Shown one piece after another: positions 50,323 to 61,466 of a stretch of DNA of 64,000 nt. The translations under genes and the position numbers were made by a program. Source of the stretch: Apostichopus japonicus (Eukaryota; Echinodermata; Holothuroidea; Aspidochirotida; Stichopodidae). The notes beneath the pieces were generated by a model. The model worked only from the letters and a program-made list of their open reading frames with translations, was not told the DNA's origin and did not search any database. The stretch covers positions 27,317,841 to 27,381,840 of the forward strand of contig NC_092575.1 of NCBI RefSeq assembly GCF_037975245.1. The letters run 5' to 3'. How positions within the stretch are numbered: the first letter of the stretch is position 1; each line of letters opens with the position of its first letter.

Positions 50323-50821
50323 GATGAAGTTCTAAAGTAATTAGTCATAGCACAGTGTGGATATTATTATACAACTTCGTAACTTGGGAATGAAATTATT
50401 ATGATAAGTAGCGTGTGTAAATGTAACCCATCCGTGATCGTGATTGGCCGAGTAGGCTTAAACCATTTTTGAAGGTGAAAACGGAAGAAATACATCATTG
50501 TTCTCCTTCATTAACTTTTGTTCGGTATAGTACACACAACAGGTGCAGGAAGAATGTGCAGCAAGAATGTTAATACTTCCTGACTACGGGGGTGGTACAG
50601 TAAGTTATACACTATAAACAGTTGCAGCAGGAATATACTCGAACTCAGGGGTACTAATGGGTCATTATCTTTAATTCAGTATTATTTTTTACCAGTATTC
50701 AAGGTTTATTTTGGATGTACTTGGTATTTCGATATCTTCGTTAATGGCAGATTTCAATACCGTTGGTGTGGATATCAAAGAAAAAGGGTTTATTGGATAT
50801 ATCGATTTACCGACGCACCCT
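49820..50821. mobile_element. element with AGGGTGCGTCGGT terminal inverted repeats
   Basis: AGGGTGCGTCGGT at 49820-49832 (also 48903-48915 in the first duplicate) and its exact complement at 50809-50821. Internally, CAGATACCGATAAAC and TTATCGGATATA-type phrases recur near both ends. No transposase and no matching target duplication found. Confidence 0.6.
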
Positions 50822-51560
50822 AGCCTACAGTGAAGTCACGAGTATTTATTATTATTTGATTGACAAATGTGATGCTCTGTGTTAAACATCTTTGCTGTGG
50901 GCATAGGCCTACGCAGTCATCGTACGACAATTATTTACCATATCATAACCCACTACAAGTACATAACCTAGTGATACTGTACTAGGCCCATACTAGTAGT
51001 AATACTCATAGTTTGCTATTTCATATAAACGTAAACTACGTACAATCTCAATCGCAGTGACAGCCTAGCTTACCTAAGGCTAAAGTAAAGACTGTTACAC
51101 TGATGGCAAATAACTGAATTTAACGACGTTTTGCCTTGTAGCACCTACCTGCAATAAGTGATATCAGACGTTTTTACATAAAGGAATACAATGTTGTCCC
51201 AGTCCAGTTTTCATAGAATAAAAGTGAAATTACTTGACAGTTAGTCGTCGCAAGAATGTTGTTTTATAGCAGACGGCTGTACGCGCGAGCCACATTGATA
51301 GAAGGGGGAATATGAATATGTATCGTTGAGGCGTTACTATTATATCTAAGCCAATGGACATTAACAAGGAGATTTGATCGACATTTCAAGCTACCCTCAG
51401 CTGGAGAAAAGGCGGGGTCTATATAGAAATAGGTGGAGCCGCAGACTACCCTCAGCTGGAGTAAAAAACCAAAATACATAAGCGTCAACCCCGTGCAAGA
51501 TATGAATAATTCAGTGCACTGAGGTGGAGCTGGTGCTACAACCCCTGATCTGCAATGCAG
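50822..51560. other. non-coding; partial relative of the satellite's flank
   Basis: 51385-51545 contains CTACCCTCAGCTGGAG twice and GAGGTGGAGCTGG..CAACCCCTGAT, the complement of the CATCAGGGGTTG...CTCCACCTCAGGGTAG phrase that leads into the satellite at 31375. No gene. Confidence 0.4.
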
Positions 51561-51570
51561 CCTACGGGTA

Positions 51571-52479
51571 GCGAAATTATTTTTCCCACTTCGACGCGGC
51601 CACATGGGCGTGGCTTATGAAATACGTCAGAGGCCGGCAAGTTTGTGACTTCGACTTCGAGCTCTTACGTATATAGCTCTTTAATTATATACTCAGCTAA
51701 TATACTCAGGCCCAATATACTCAGGCCTAAGACATGACTTCATGAGATCCATGATGATGTGCGACTGCTTCTCCCAGTCAATCGGGTCTTATGGAGCTCT
51801 TGGGGTAAATTCCATCACAAAATCAAACTGTGTTTGTTTATTAGATGTGTTATGAACCTCCCGTGTCAGGAAAAGTTTGGAAAAGAACCTCCCGTGACAG
51901 CAGGGTCTGGAAAAGTTATAAATGAACCTCCCGTGGTATTGATTATTACACTTCATATTACACCAGGTAGGCCCACTGACCTTTCAATGCTAAAAACCTA
52001 CAAAGATACATGTATTGTATTGTGCCCCATATTGTTTTATCCATCATTCTAAATTATTTGTTCATTTATAAATGAACCCCCTTTTAAACTGCAGTAAGGA
52101 GCCTACGTGCTTTCATCATTAGTTTACGTACGCTACTGGGTATTGTTACGGACTTGAAATATTCTACCCATTTTATTAAACAGTTGTCACTTGCGTCTGT
52201 ATTAACTATAACCAGGGAGCTGTTACTGTTAGAGTAGCAGCTCCCTGCTATAACTATGACTAAATAGCAATGTCCCTCTGTACTATACTATTTATTATAC
52301 TGGTACGTGTACTAGAATCCCTGACATGTAACTTAATTGAGAACTTTCAGCACCCAAACAAACACCCGAGAGATATCACTGCATAGTCTGTGACGTAGAC
52401 CAATAAGCCGTAACAACGACCGATAGTCCACGCCCATTATGCTAATATGGCCGCGTCGAAGTGGGAAAAATAATTTCGC
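51571..52479. mobile_element. MULE-like MITE, 32-bp perfect terminal repeats, 9-bp target duplication
   Basis: Flanked by CTACGGGTA at 51562-51570 and 52480-52488. Terminal inverted repeats are identical over 32 bp (GCGAAATTATTTTTCCCACT... at 51571-51602 and 52448-52479), then GGGCGTGG follows on both sides after a short unlike spacer. The core has three AACCTCCCGTG units (51855-51935) and no transposase. The intact ends indicate recent movement. Confidence 0.85.
52213..52247. mobile_element. 35-bp palindromic mini-element, CAGGGA type
   Basis: CAGGGAGCTGTTACT (52213-52227) pairs with 52233-52247 with one G-T wobble. Flanked by exact 7-bp repeats CTATAAC (52206-52212 and 52248-52254). It is nested inside the MULE-like MITE, so it inserted after that element formed. 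Confidence 0.6.
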
Positions 52480-52627
52480 CTACGGGTATGCTTTAGCGTT
52501 AGCCCTGGCGTATACAGTGTACACAGTGTAGAGCGTATACACTGAATACAGGCTACTGCGGCTGTTAAGAAAACTACGGATGCCTGTACGTAAGGTCAAC
52601 TTATATGGGGATATACTTTGAGAGCAA

Positions 52628-52792
52628 GACTTAGGTTTACCGTAAGGGTTTGACCAATTGGATTTTTCCTTGCCAAATGACCCAAAAAGTAGGTAGCAAC
52701 TTATAACGACTGATATGCAGTCCTAGTACCATAAGGTATACTGATGTAAAATTTCAAGTTGATCCAATCATTTCACCTCAGGTAAACCTAAG
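52628..52792. mobile_element. element with GACTTAGGTTTACC inverted ends
   Basis: GACTTAGGTTTACC at 52628-52641 and the complement CAGGTAAACCTAAG at 52779-52792. Same end sequence as 13889-13941. Followed by AAGTAAACGTAAATACCAAT and (TA)n, which is the mirror image of the order at 13743-13890. Confidence 0.6.
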
Positions 52793-52832
52793 CACCAACT
52801 TGGAGAAGTAAACGTAAATACCAATCCAGTGC

Positions 52833-53036
<204 letters not shown>

Positions 53037-53398
53037 TTGTGGATTTCCTGTAATTAGTTCAGCAAATCCTATTGTTTGTGGTGAAAGATCATTTGGGGTC
53101 ACAGAGGGCAAAATTTGTATTTTAAAAGTGCAATATCTCAAGAACCAGAATATGATAGTGGTGCAGATTTTAATGTTTACTGCAATTTTGTAATTGCAAA
53201 GTGCTAGTTCCTTTAAAAAGATTGAACTGCAGATAAAACACATGCACCATATCATGACTGCACATGTGTCACAGTACCGCTGCATCACTAAATTGTCACA
53301 GGGGTATGTGAACCAGAAATAAGGACATGAACAAGAATGTTAGCCCCGGGTCCCATGGGTTAGGGCTGCTACCTGAGTGTTTCTCTCTACCGTTGCAG

Positions 53399-53462
53399 AA
53401 AGGAGACCAAGAACATATGAGGCGAACAGCTCAATTGGCAGATATAGCTAGCGCCTGTGAAC
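53399..53462 (+). CDS. candidate small exon upstream of the second death-domain block
   Basis: A very good acceptor (TTTCTCTCTACCGTTGCAG|AAAGG) opens a short frame with an in-frame ATG at 53417: KGDQEHMRRTAQLADIASAC. It ends at GAAC|GTACGT in phase 1, which fits 54903. It would not fit exon 4 (phase 1 into phase 0), so if real it argues for a separate gene starting here. It could also be chance. Confidence 0.2.
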
Positions 53463-54902
53463 GTACGTTCCTACATAGGCAAGCATGTACATATTTAGTG
53501 TGAGTTTAGGTGCTTGTAATTTATATGGAAGAAGTTGAATTATACGGTATATTAATTAGATCTTCAACTGACTAGATATCTACTGAACACAGTGACTGTG
53601 TCAAGGGAAAGTAAGCTTGAGAGAACAGTGCTAAGCACGGCTCCTACAGGTTGAATCACACTGAATACAATTGTTGAAAGTTACATCTTATATACTCTTT
53701 GACAATGGATTACAGAGGATGGGACTGGAAGTTACTCTGTCCACAAATTTAACTTTCTCTTTAAACAGATCTGGGTTAACTACTAAGATATGACCACACA
53801 ATGACATCATTGGGAATGACATCATACTGACAGTTATTTGATTGGTAGAGATCTGACATTCCTTGCACAGACAGGTGTAGGGTTTCTGTTGTAGAGACTT
53901 ACTGTGGGGGTCAAAGTGTTAGTGATCTACAGGGACTTAGAAGTTGGAAAAGTATATTATTATATTATTATTAAGCTGTTAGTCACTTTCTGGAAAGTGC
54001 GATGTAAGAAGACTTCCTGTCTGTGCTACAGTACTAGCTGAGAGATTGTAAAGGTGAACCTAGAGTAAGGGGAAGGGTATGTAAGAATGGTTAAATGCTC
54101 TCTGTTATACGTGCACAGTGTACATTGACATAAGTAGCAGAAAACAAGCATAGATAAAGCATTTTCTGGCACAAAGAAAATGAATCTCAACGTCGTCATC
54201 AATTAATCATCCAAACTACAGCAATTAATGTCAAACATGCAGTACATGCCTGTTAAAGGTGTGGTGCTTGGACACAAAACACCTTCAACTTTGAACTGAC
54301 AGAGGGTTAAATTAACATACATGGTTAGGAGCAGCATCGGCCTGCATGGTCGGTATGTTTTTATAGTGTATAGATGATGTCAAGATGTATACCTAGCTGA
54401 GGTCAAAAAGCAAAGGACATAAAGAATATCAACACCTCCAATGCGTTTTTGTGAAATATTATAGAAAATAAAAGCCTTAACTAGATTCCTCTTGATGATG
54501 TTTCACCGTTTCGGTCATCAAGTGAGATAGATCACACCAGGATCCTAAAATCTGCAGAGTATTTATTATTTTGAAATCATTTTATATCATCAAAAGGCAG
54601 TTGCCATGCTTTAAAAAGGTGCCAGTAATGTTGCTATGGTAACACTGATGCTTGTTGTGTAGATGAGCAGTTACATCAACAGTACATTAAAATGCAATTA
54701 AATCACATAAATTGTAGTTTCTTCAGCTATTGAACTGATTTTTTTGTTATATATCAATGCAATACAAATCAATCCAGTAATGACCTGATCATTTATAGGA
54801 AAATGTGATTTCTAAATTATTTTATAATCAGTTTAACAATTGGTATGTTGTTCTGAGTGTGATCTTTAACTATATTATATCCTTACTTCATTTACATTTC
54901 AG
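53463..54902 (+). other. intron or 5' region of the second death-domain block
   Basis: No repeat or exon recognised; a good pyrimidine tract and acceptor (CATTTACATTTCAG) close it at 54902. Confidence 0.4.
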
Positions 54903-55226
54903 CTGATTACGGCAGATTAATGGCCAATGTTGCCGATGATCTTACTCTAGGCAGCACTTTGAAATTAGCAACTCTGTTTGGTCTACCACCGGCAGAAACT
55001 GATATGCTACGCAGGGTTTCTCTGATAGAGACACCAGGAATCACTCTGATTAACTTCATGAAGACACGAAACATCATCAACTTGTACGATGTTACTAACC
55101 TACAAAAGGGTTTGGTTCATATTCAGCTCAACCGAACAAATGAAAACCTTTTAGCTCCATATCAGTCTAGAGTTGACCCCTTTCAGTTTGAAGAAAACCG
55201 AGCACCAGAACTGCTTGCCTGGCCTG
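54903..55226 (+). CDS. exon: death-effector-like domain
   Basis: The exon runs from acceptor TTACATTTCAG|CTGATT to donor GGCCTG|GTAAGA, phase 1 at both ends, 108 codons. The peptide has the death-fold helix pattern: DYGRLMANVADDLT, LGSTLKLATLFGLPPAETDML, GITLINFMKTRNIIN, DVTNLQKGLVHIQL, then an extended tail to ELLAWPG. It is the weakest of the three death-fold domains here but shares the length and the hydrophobic spacing of the one at 60794. It sits directly before the ZU5 exon, the usual order in which the death fold may be at either end of ZU5-UPA. Confidence 0.75.
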
Positions 55227-55774
55227 GTAAGAATGAATGAAATGATGTGTTCAGAATACATTAAACAAAAATAGCGCAGTACAGAAAAATCTCTAGAAAT
55301 GTGTGTGAGCCAGGGTAAACATTTGGCTTTCAGGCAAAATGTTATTTTAAACTAGTAATTATCATGATGTTTGTATGGCAAAAGTAATTATAAGTGGATC
55401 TTTTGACCATTTGTATTGTTCGTTTCTTTATAGTATAAAGATTGAAAATACAAAAATTCTCAAACAATTTAGTTCCCAAAGATTAGCCAATATTTGAAGA
55501 ATCCATTTGAACCATCTGGTCACTCTCAGAGAACGATGCTAGATTCTTTGAGATTCCCGTTGTCTGCTGCCACTCGTCAAATTCTCTAACAACAAAAAGC
55601 TTGTGTACCATATCTATTACAGTTTGCATTATGATTTCTTCAATAATACCTCTTTCAATAATCAATTACAAAGCTTTAGTATTGATGCAGAATTTATCAT
55701 TAAAGTGGCAGTATGGCAATTTGTCAAGGCTTCAGTTAATAGTGTTTGTGTTTTCATTTATATTCTATTTTTAG

Positions 55775-56233
55775 TTGATGAATCAACTCCATCACAAGGA
55801 TTTGATGACAGAGAGGAATATCATGAACATAGTAAGAAGAGTTCGATGGAGAGAACAGAGAAAGAAGAACTACCAAAACAAAGAAAAGATTCACAAATAC
55901 TTGAAATGAGGCAACATCATTCATACATTGAACACAGGATTAAGTATGAAGGTGGAACTATTAGCATCATGGGGGTACATCTGACTATTCCTGAAGATGC
56001 TTTATCTTTTGATCATGTTATTGCCATTAAAGTGATTTATGATCCTGACATGCACCTCCCTGGAAGTGCTCGTAGGGGCAGAATGACACCCCTGATAAAG
56101 CTAGAGCCAGAAGGACTTGCCCTCAACAAGCCAGCCCAGCTGACTATTCCTCACTCGGCTATTATCCCTGAGCCAGATAGACATGGTGTTATGATCTTCA
56201 CCGGTCTGAAAGATGAAAAACATTTACAAGAAG
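55775..56233 (+). CDS. exon: ZU5 domain, first copy
   Basis: The exon runs from acceptor TTCTATTTTTAG|TTGATG to donor CAAGAAG|GTAAAG, phase 1 at both ends, 153 codons. The first ~55 residues form a charged linker (SKKSSMERTEKEELPKQRK). ZU5 follows: YEGGTISIMGVHLTIPEDAL, then HVIAIKVIYDPD, RMTPLIKLEPEGLALNKPAQ and LTIPHSAIIPE...GVMIFTGL, matching the G-G...GV-L-x-(V/I)-P...AL...P-h-h-x-h-x-P...L-x-IPH pattern of ZU5 in UNC5, ankyrin, ZO-1 and PIDD. ZU5 is a beta-sandwich that packs against UPA to hold the protein closed. The HFS autocleavage motif of PIDD is not present in these exons. Confidence 0.9.
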
Positions 56234-57374
56234 GTAAAGATGGTGACCAATAAACACGTTTAATGCTATTGATGAATGTACCAGGAGAAATACGATGAGT
56301 TATATGCTGGGAATCATTACTGTTAAATATATGTTCATTCATAGTTAGTAAAGATTCCTAAATCCTATTGGTCCATTCAGGTCAGCTGACCGTGGTTAAT
56401 CCTGTGAGTAAACGCACGGTAAAATAACGGGGCATCACTTTAATAAATCTTTGGTTATATGTAACCAAAAATGTTTTGTTTTATGATTTTCCCCCACACA
56501 AATGGTAGTGTATGAATGAACGGGGTTAATCAACGGTCTAGCGTGCGTTACTCACATGATTAATGCACCCCGGGTGTTAATGCTATCGCTGGATGCACTC
56601 GGGCTCCGCCCTCGTGCATCGCTTGCATTATCCCCCAATCGTGCATTAATCCTGTGAGTAACGCACGCTAGACCGTTGATTAACCCCTTATTAATTTATA
56701 ATCAGCTCTTGATATTTACTGTATTTAAAGTCTCAGTACGTGTTTGCCAAATTAAAAACTTCAACCTTTCCACCTTACTGCCCTGAAAGCAGTGGAAATG
56801 ACACCATTTTATGCAGTTTTCATATCAATATTCATTATTTTTATTGAATTATCTGTCGATAAACATTTTGAGTTGAATAAAATTCGCCAGATTTCTTAAC
56901 GAGTATGTAGATTCTACAAACTTCAATCAAAATTTGCAAGCCCTGACCACTTGAACATGCGCCAATCAAATCTTTCTGTTTTGTTTACGACTGATAGGCC
57001 TACTTTCAGTTTCGTTACTAGCTTGTGTTAGGTCCCTTCTCTTGAATAGCATCTTTCAGAAGTTTCTTCCGTGAAATTGGGTAACAAAAGTCGACAATAC
57101 TTGTATATAAAGGTTATATTTGTGTAATGAACATGCTGATGTGGGGGGTAGCAGTGATTTTACGGTACATCCTTTGCGCCATAGGGGCAACAGAAAATAA
57201 ATTTCTTTCGATTGAGACAGCTTTTCTCCATTAAACCAACCTAATGAGCATGCACTTAGAATAAAAACGTCGAATCGTCTTCAGAAGTTTGTTTTAACGA
57301 AATTCATCGGCAAACAAGTATTGAGACTTAATGATAACCAAGTAATATATTTTGTATAAAATTACTTACTATAG
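56234..57374 (+). other. intron with palindromic MITE
   Basis: Holds the 166-bp palindromic element at 56522-56687 and a related half-copy at 56391-56432; otherwise nothing recognised. Confidence 0.6.
56522..56687. mobile_element. palindromic MITE with 47-bp arms
   Basis: Arms 56522-56568 (GGGGTTAATCAACGGTCTAG...) and 56641-56687 are complementary with one mismatch in 47. The loop is CpG-rich (GGGCTCCGCCCTCGTGCATC). A decayed copy of the arm (TTAATCCTGTGAGTAAACGC) is at about 56397. No clear target duplication. Confidence 0.8.
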
Positions 57375-57601
57375 GTGAAATAACTTGGACCGAAGAGAAA
57401 TCTATTGATTGGAAGCTACACCCGGAGATGATCAGTCTTGATATTGGCATCCTGAGCTACGTCTTTGTTAATTTAGTCAGCCAAGAAACAAAACAGAAGC
57501 ATATTTTCCGTATTGTTCCATTTATCGATGGGATACTTGATGTCAAAGATGATGTCTTAATAACTGTTTGTTTCTGTAAGGACAGTGATAAAGAGTACAA
57601 G
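57375..57601 (+). CDS. exon: UPA domain, first copy, part 1
   Basis: The exon runs from acceptor TACTTACTATAG|GTGAAA (phase 1) to donor GAGTACAAG|GTGAGG (phase 0). The peptide GEITWTEEKSIDWKLHPEMI...VFVNLVSQETKQKHIFRIVPFIDGILDVKDDVLITVCFCKDSDKEYK follows ZU5 in the order ZU5-UPA and has the beta-strand pattern of UPA (conserved in UNC5, PIDD and ankyrins). Its length (227 bp) and phases (1 then 0) equal those of the exon at 63279-63508 (230 bp). Confidence 0.8.
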
Positions 57602-57887
57602 GTGAGGATAATCTCCTGTTACCATGGTGATATCTGTAGTAGCTTAGAAGTCAGTTCTGTTTCTTTTTGTGATTTGTAAGTCAGATACTGTCAATGTTAC
57701 TTTCTTTTATGATCTATACATTGACTTTTATTGTTTTTCACTGGCAAATTATGAAATGATTTGTTAAGGGCACATTTCTTCAGTCAAAATTTCATTTTCA
57801 TAAAAACTATGTGTTTCCCTCAAAATATATTCACATGACCCAAGTTTTAATGGTTCACATAATTTGCATAAGAAGTATTTATAGGAT

Positions 57888-58168
57888 AAGGTGAGTAGCC
57901 AAGGGGGGCAAAGGGGGCAGTCGCCCCCCCCCCCTTGAGCAAATTTTTAAAATATTTTTTTAATGTTTTTATGATATTGCTAGTAATTTCAAAAGAGAAA
58001 ATGCTAAGATGCAACTTACAATGCATGGAAAGTGACATTTCCAGCAATCTGGGAGGCATTTTCAGCAAAAATTTTCTTGTACGCTTTGCGCCAATCATGG
58101 TGGCGCTACCCTTAGAAAGTTTGCCTACATTTCGCCCCTCCCTTGGCAGATTCCTGGCTACATGCCTG
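57888..58168. mobile_element. hAT-like MITE with 8-bp target duplication
   Basis: Flanked by TATAGGAT at 57880-57887 and 58169-58176. Ends AAGGTGAGTAGCCA and, complemented, CAGGCATGTAGCCA. Internal match to 22600-22820 (AGCTTACAATGC, CCAATCATGGTGGCGCTACC). Contains a C12 run. Inserted in the intron between the two UPA exons. Confidence 0.75.
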
Positions 58169-58329
58169 TATAGGATTTGATAATACCATGCAAAATTAGT
58201 AATGTGAGCAAATTAAAGAAACAAAGAGGATGTTACTTGCTACAGCAGTATTGATCTCTCTTTGCATAATCAAATATCTGCTTGGTTGTGGTTTTTTGGT
58301 ATTTACTTTGCCACGTTCATATGTTTTAG

Positions 58330-58491
58330 TTGCTGTTAGATGACCACCAGTCCAAACTGAGTTTAGGAAACTATAGAACATTTCAAGTTACCCGGACATT
58401 GAATGACGGCAGAGATTGTGCTTCTTACATTGATCTGATGATGTCATCACCCGGTGATAGTTACCAACCAATGAAGGAAGAATCAACAAAG
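58330..58491 (+). CDS. exon: UPA domain, first copy, part 2
   Basis: The exon runs from acceptor CATATGTTTTAG|TTGCTG to donor CAACAAAG|GTTTGT, phase 0 at both ends, 54 codons. The peptide LLDDHQSKLSLGNYRTFQVT...DLMMSSPGDSYQPMKEESTK is a plausible continuation of UPA. Assignment rests on position and phase more than on motif. Confidence 0.65.
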
Positions 58492-59138
58492 GTTTGTATT
58501 CACCAATGCTATTAAAGTTTGTCTTTTAACATTACTATACCTGTAGTTAAGGATTGGTTTCCTGAAGTGGACCACAATGTTGTAGTGGTTAAAATATCTC
58601 CCTTTCACCTACTAGGTTTCTGGTTAAAAAGCCCACCACGGTCCAGAATCTATAAAATAACGTTTACTGTGATATGTTGTACTTCCGGTATGTGAATTAT
58701 TAAATAGAATTTGGTCATATATTCTTTTACCTGGTTTCACAATAAGCTTCACTCACAATGACTGCACTTTGGTGATAATGAGTGGTGATGATGAATGGGA
58801 TGTTGATTTAGTGGCTGTCCTGTGAGCAGGAATGATGAAGAACATTACATGCCTGCCTAGTAATTCTCCTAACACTCATTGAAAATAACAGAAAATTCAT
58901 AACTTATATTCCCAGTGGGTTCCGACTCCATGGAACAATCTAAACAAAAAAATTGTTATTGAATTACAATCTTCACTAGCTGCCTATGAAATGTTAGGAT
59001 TTGTAAAGAGCTACATGTCTTGGTTCCTTACCAGCATATCCTTAATTCTTATATCTTATAAGTGGCACAATTTCTTTGACTACATAACAATTATTTTCAT
59101 CCTCAGTACAATGATCGGCAATATCTTTTATCTACTAG
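58492..59138 (+). other. intron
   Basis: Contains a weak tRNA-like phrase (GTTGTAGTGGTTAAAATATC, 58575 on), too decayed to call a SINE. Otherwise nothing recognised. Confidence 0.4.
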
Positions 59139-59291
59139 CATGTAGACGTTGATCACCTCTGTGCTGCCATTAGAGTCTCTCATCAGTTCAGACTTAAAAG
59201 AAACAACGATGGAGACACTGACATGGTTGATGTGAAGTTAAAAGTATCACAACATGAAAAGAACCAGACAGCCCTTATCCTACAATCAAAG
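59139..59291 (+). CDS. exon: UPA domain end
   Basis: The exon runs from acceptor TTTATCTACTAG|CATGTA to donor CAATCAAAG|GTGAGT, phase 0 at both ends, 51 codons. The peptide HVDVDHLCAAIRVSHQFRLK...MVDVKLKVSQHEKNQTALIL has alternating strands typical of the end of a beta-sandwich. No start codon is needed. Confidence 0.65.
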
Positions 59292-60011
59292 GTGAGTTAT
59301 ATCTGCTGATTGTCTTCCAGTTGTTTGTGTTCTCAAATGTCTCTTCATTACATGACATTAAGTTGCATCTTTTCTCTTATGATCTTTTCTTTGTTTATTC
59401 ATGTCCTGCCAGTTGGAAGTCTTGCAGCTGTTGTCAAGCTGATATAAAAACTAAGTCTTTTGTGTCAATGAATAAAGTCAGTGCTGTGACTGAATTATAG
59501 TTTATTCCATGGCATCTTCTCTCATGGATCGTTATCTTTTTAATGTTGTGTATTATGCATGATTGCAATTAAATTAATCTTTTGTTAAACTGTTATTTTG
59601 GTGTCCCCCCTTTTCTGGTTTTTATCCTGTTTTCCTAGTATTGCCGACTCTTTCATGTTGCTTTGTAAATAATGAGTAACTCAAAATGCAATGAATTGCT
59701 GAAGAAGTGTACATAATTACACCTGTGTGTTATTACATGCACGGGTCAGTGCAGTGATGGGAAACTGTTTTGTAGGTATTAGGTACCAATTAATGAATAA
59801 TGCCTTAATAATAGCTATGTTGTTATAACCAGTCCTTAACTGTTGGATTCCACACATGTCTGATGTGCTGTTCCATGTCTGTTTTAGCCCTATTTGTTTA
59901 CATTATGTTCCTACATTAAACCTAATCATTCACAGGGTGTGCACTCTTGTGTTGAACATGCTACCATTTACAGTTCCCATTACTCATGAATATTTTGGTT
60001 CAATTCTTCAG
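59292..60011 (+). other. intron
   Basis: AT-rich; no exon or repeat recognised. Confidence 0.45.
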
Positions 60012-60072
60012 GTGAAAAACATTCTCTTATCTCCAGAAAGCCAGGAAATTCTTTTTAGAGGACTGCACCCAG
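60012..60072 (+). CDS. exon: short linker
   Basis: The exon runs from acceptor CAATTCTTCAG|GTGAAA (phase 0) to donor CACCCAG|GTGAGT (phase 1), 61 bp. Peptide VKNILLSPESQEILFRGLHP links the UPA domain to the next death-fold domain. Phase 1 fits the exon at 60794. Confidence 0.65.
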
Positions 60073-60793
60073 GTGAGTATTCAAGTGGAAGTTGAAGTGG
60101 AACAGATGCGTGAACTTTTGAAAGTCCACCCTGGCCTGTATCTAAATGTAGTTGGCATAAAAAAATGAATGATAATTATCCTAGACATAAACCAGGCAAG
60201 TGTGTATAAGTGGAGATGAAAAAGTAAGCACACATAGAGAACATGGTGAGTTTCTACATAGACCAGAAAAGGTGGTTGCATTTGGTTTTAGCAGTAGACA
60301 CACCTGAGTGATACTTATATCAACTTAGTATTGGGGAAACATTTTAATCACATAAAAACTTCTGATTGAAACAAATTACATCTTGATGCTGAACCCAAAA
60401 AGTCCCACTTGAAAACTTTCATTATTAATAAGTATTCTCACTACCTAATTTATAGCTCAAAGCAACAATGAAATTAAAGTTGTATACAAGACTAGAACTT
60501 ATCGAACAAGGCTTATAGCTGAAGAGTTGCACATAAGTTGTGGACAGTATACTTAACCATTTTCGTGAGTGCACGCACCAGTGGTTGACTTCCATGCAAA
60601 CCACCACATGCAGGTTGCATGCTTCTTGTGGGCCAGTTGTGAACTTGTGCATGTTAACTGTGAACAGTGCTCATTGTTCAAACTTGGCAGTCAATTAGTA
60701 TAGGCACTCTAATGTTTATATGTGATATGACTGATATCTAGTCTTAGCTATACTTTTTCGAATGTAAAGTGGATGTCATGTCCTCACTTTCAG
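60073..60793 (+). other. intron
   Basis: No exon or repeat recognised. Confidence 0.45.
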
Positions 60794-61110
60794 ACTTAAC
60801 CAAATATGAACAGTTGAGAGGAGACATTGCAAAGCATCTAGAGAAACAGCATTGTCAAAAGCTAGGTGTGTATTTTAAGCTCAAGCCAGCAGAAAATGAA
60901 ACAATTCAGACAGCAGCAGAATCTGGAAAGATGCTGATGAAAATATTGGATGAAAGAGAGCTCATCATGCCAGACAGAATGATCGGAATGTTTCAAGGAT
61001 TGAAAGCTATTCACTTTAATAAGGTGGCAAGACTGGTGCTGGAGTACATTGATACATCACAGGAGAAGAATGAAAAGGAAAATGAAGGAGAGAAAGATAA
61101 AAAGAAAATG
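60794..61110 (+). CDS. exon: death-effector-like domain, second block
   Basis: The exon runs from acceptor CTCACTTTCAG|ACTTAA (phase 1) to donor AAGAAAATG|GTTTGT (phase 0). The peptide is DLTKYEQLRGDIAKHLEKQH, CQKLGVYFKLKPAENETIQT, GKMLMKILDERELIMPDRMI, FNKVARLVLEYIDTSQE: six helices with the hydrophobic spacing of a death-effector domain. A Lys/Glu-rich tail (NEKENEGEKDKKK) follows. Related to 3822-4082 (DCQKLLDYF versus HCQKLGVYF). Probably a homotypic signalling interface. Confidence 0.8.
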
Positions 61111-61466
61111 GTTTGTGCTTTGTAAACACTGTTAAGACTTTGACACTTTACGCTTGTAGCTATTAAAACAAAAGTCACTTTGCATAAAATCAAGATCTTA
61201 GAATATTAGAAGGTCCAGTACAGAGTGTAATTTCTGATATGAAAAGTATTATTTTTGTTGTCATGAAAGTCTGTCTGAAAAGTCTTCCTTTTACTAGTTG
61301 TAACAGTTTCTTTCTTACTCAAAGTTACGTTTTTAGAGATCAAGTTTTGCATATTCACTGAAGCTAAATCAAATGCAGTATATTTAGTTTTCTATCTTCA
61401 GTATGATAAGTATGATACAAAAATATAATTTTATGAACGATTTGTAATATATCATCAATATTTCAG

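Noticed and set aside
50086-50340. 84-codon frame ending GRKLYLRYGYYYDEVLK
   Set aside because: Lies in the 918-bp duplication; the other copy has a different C-terminus, and there are no splice sites or family resemblance.
58570-58640. tRNA gene or SINE
   Set aside because: A-box-like phrase is present but the B box is too decayed and no cloverleaf can be drawn.
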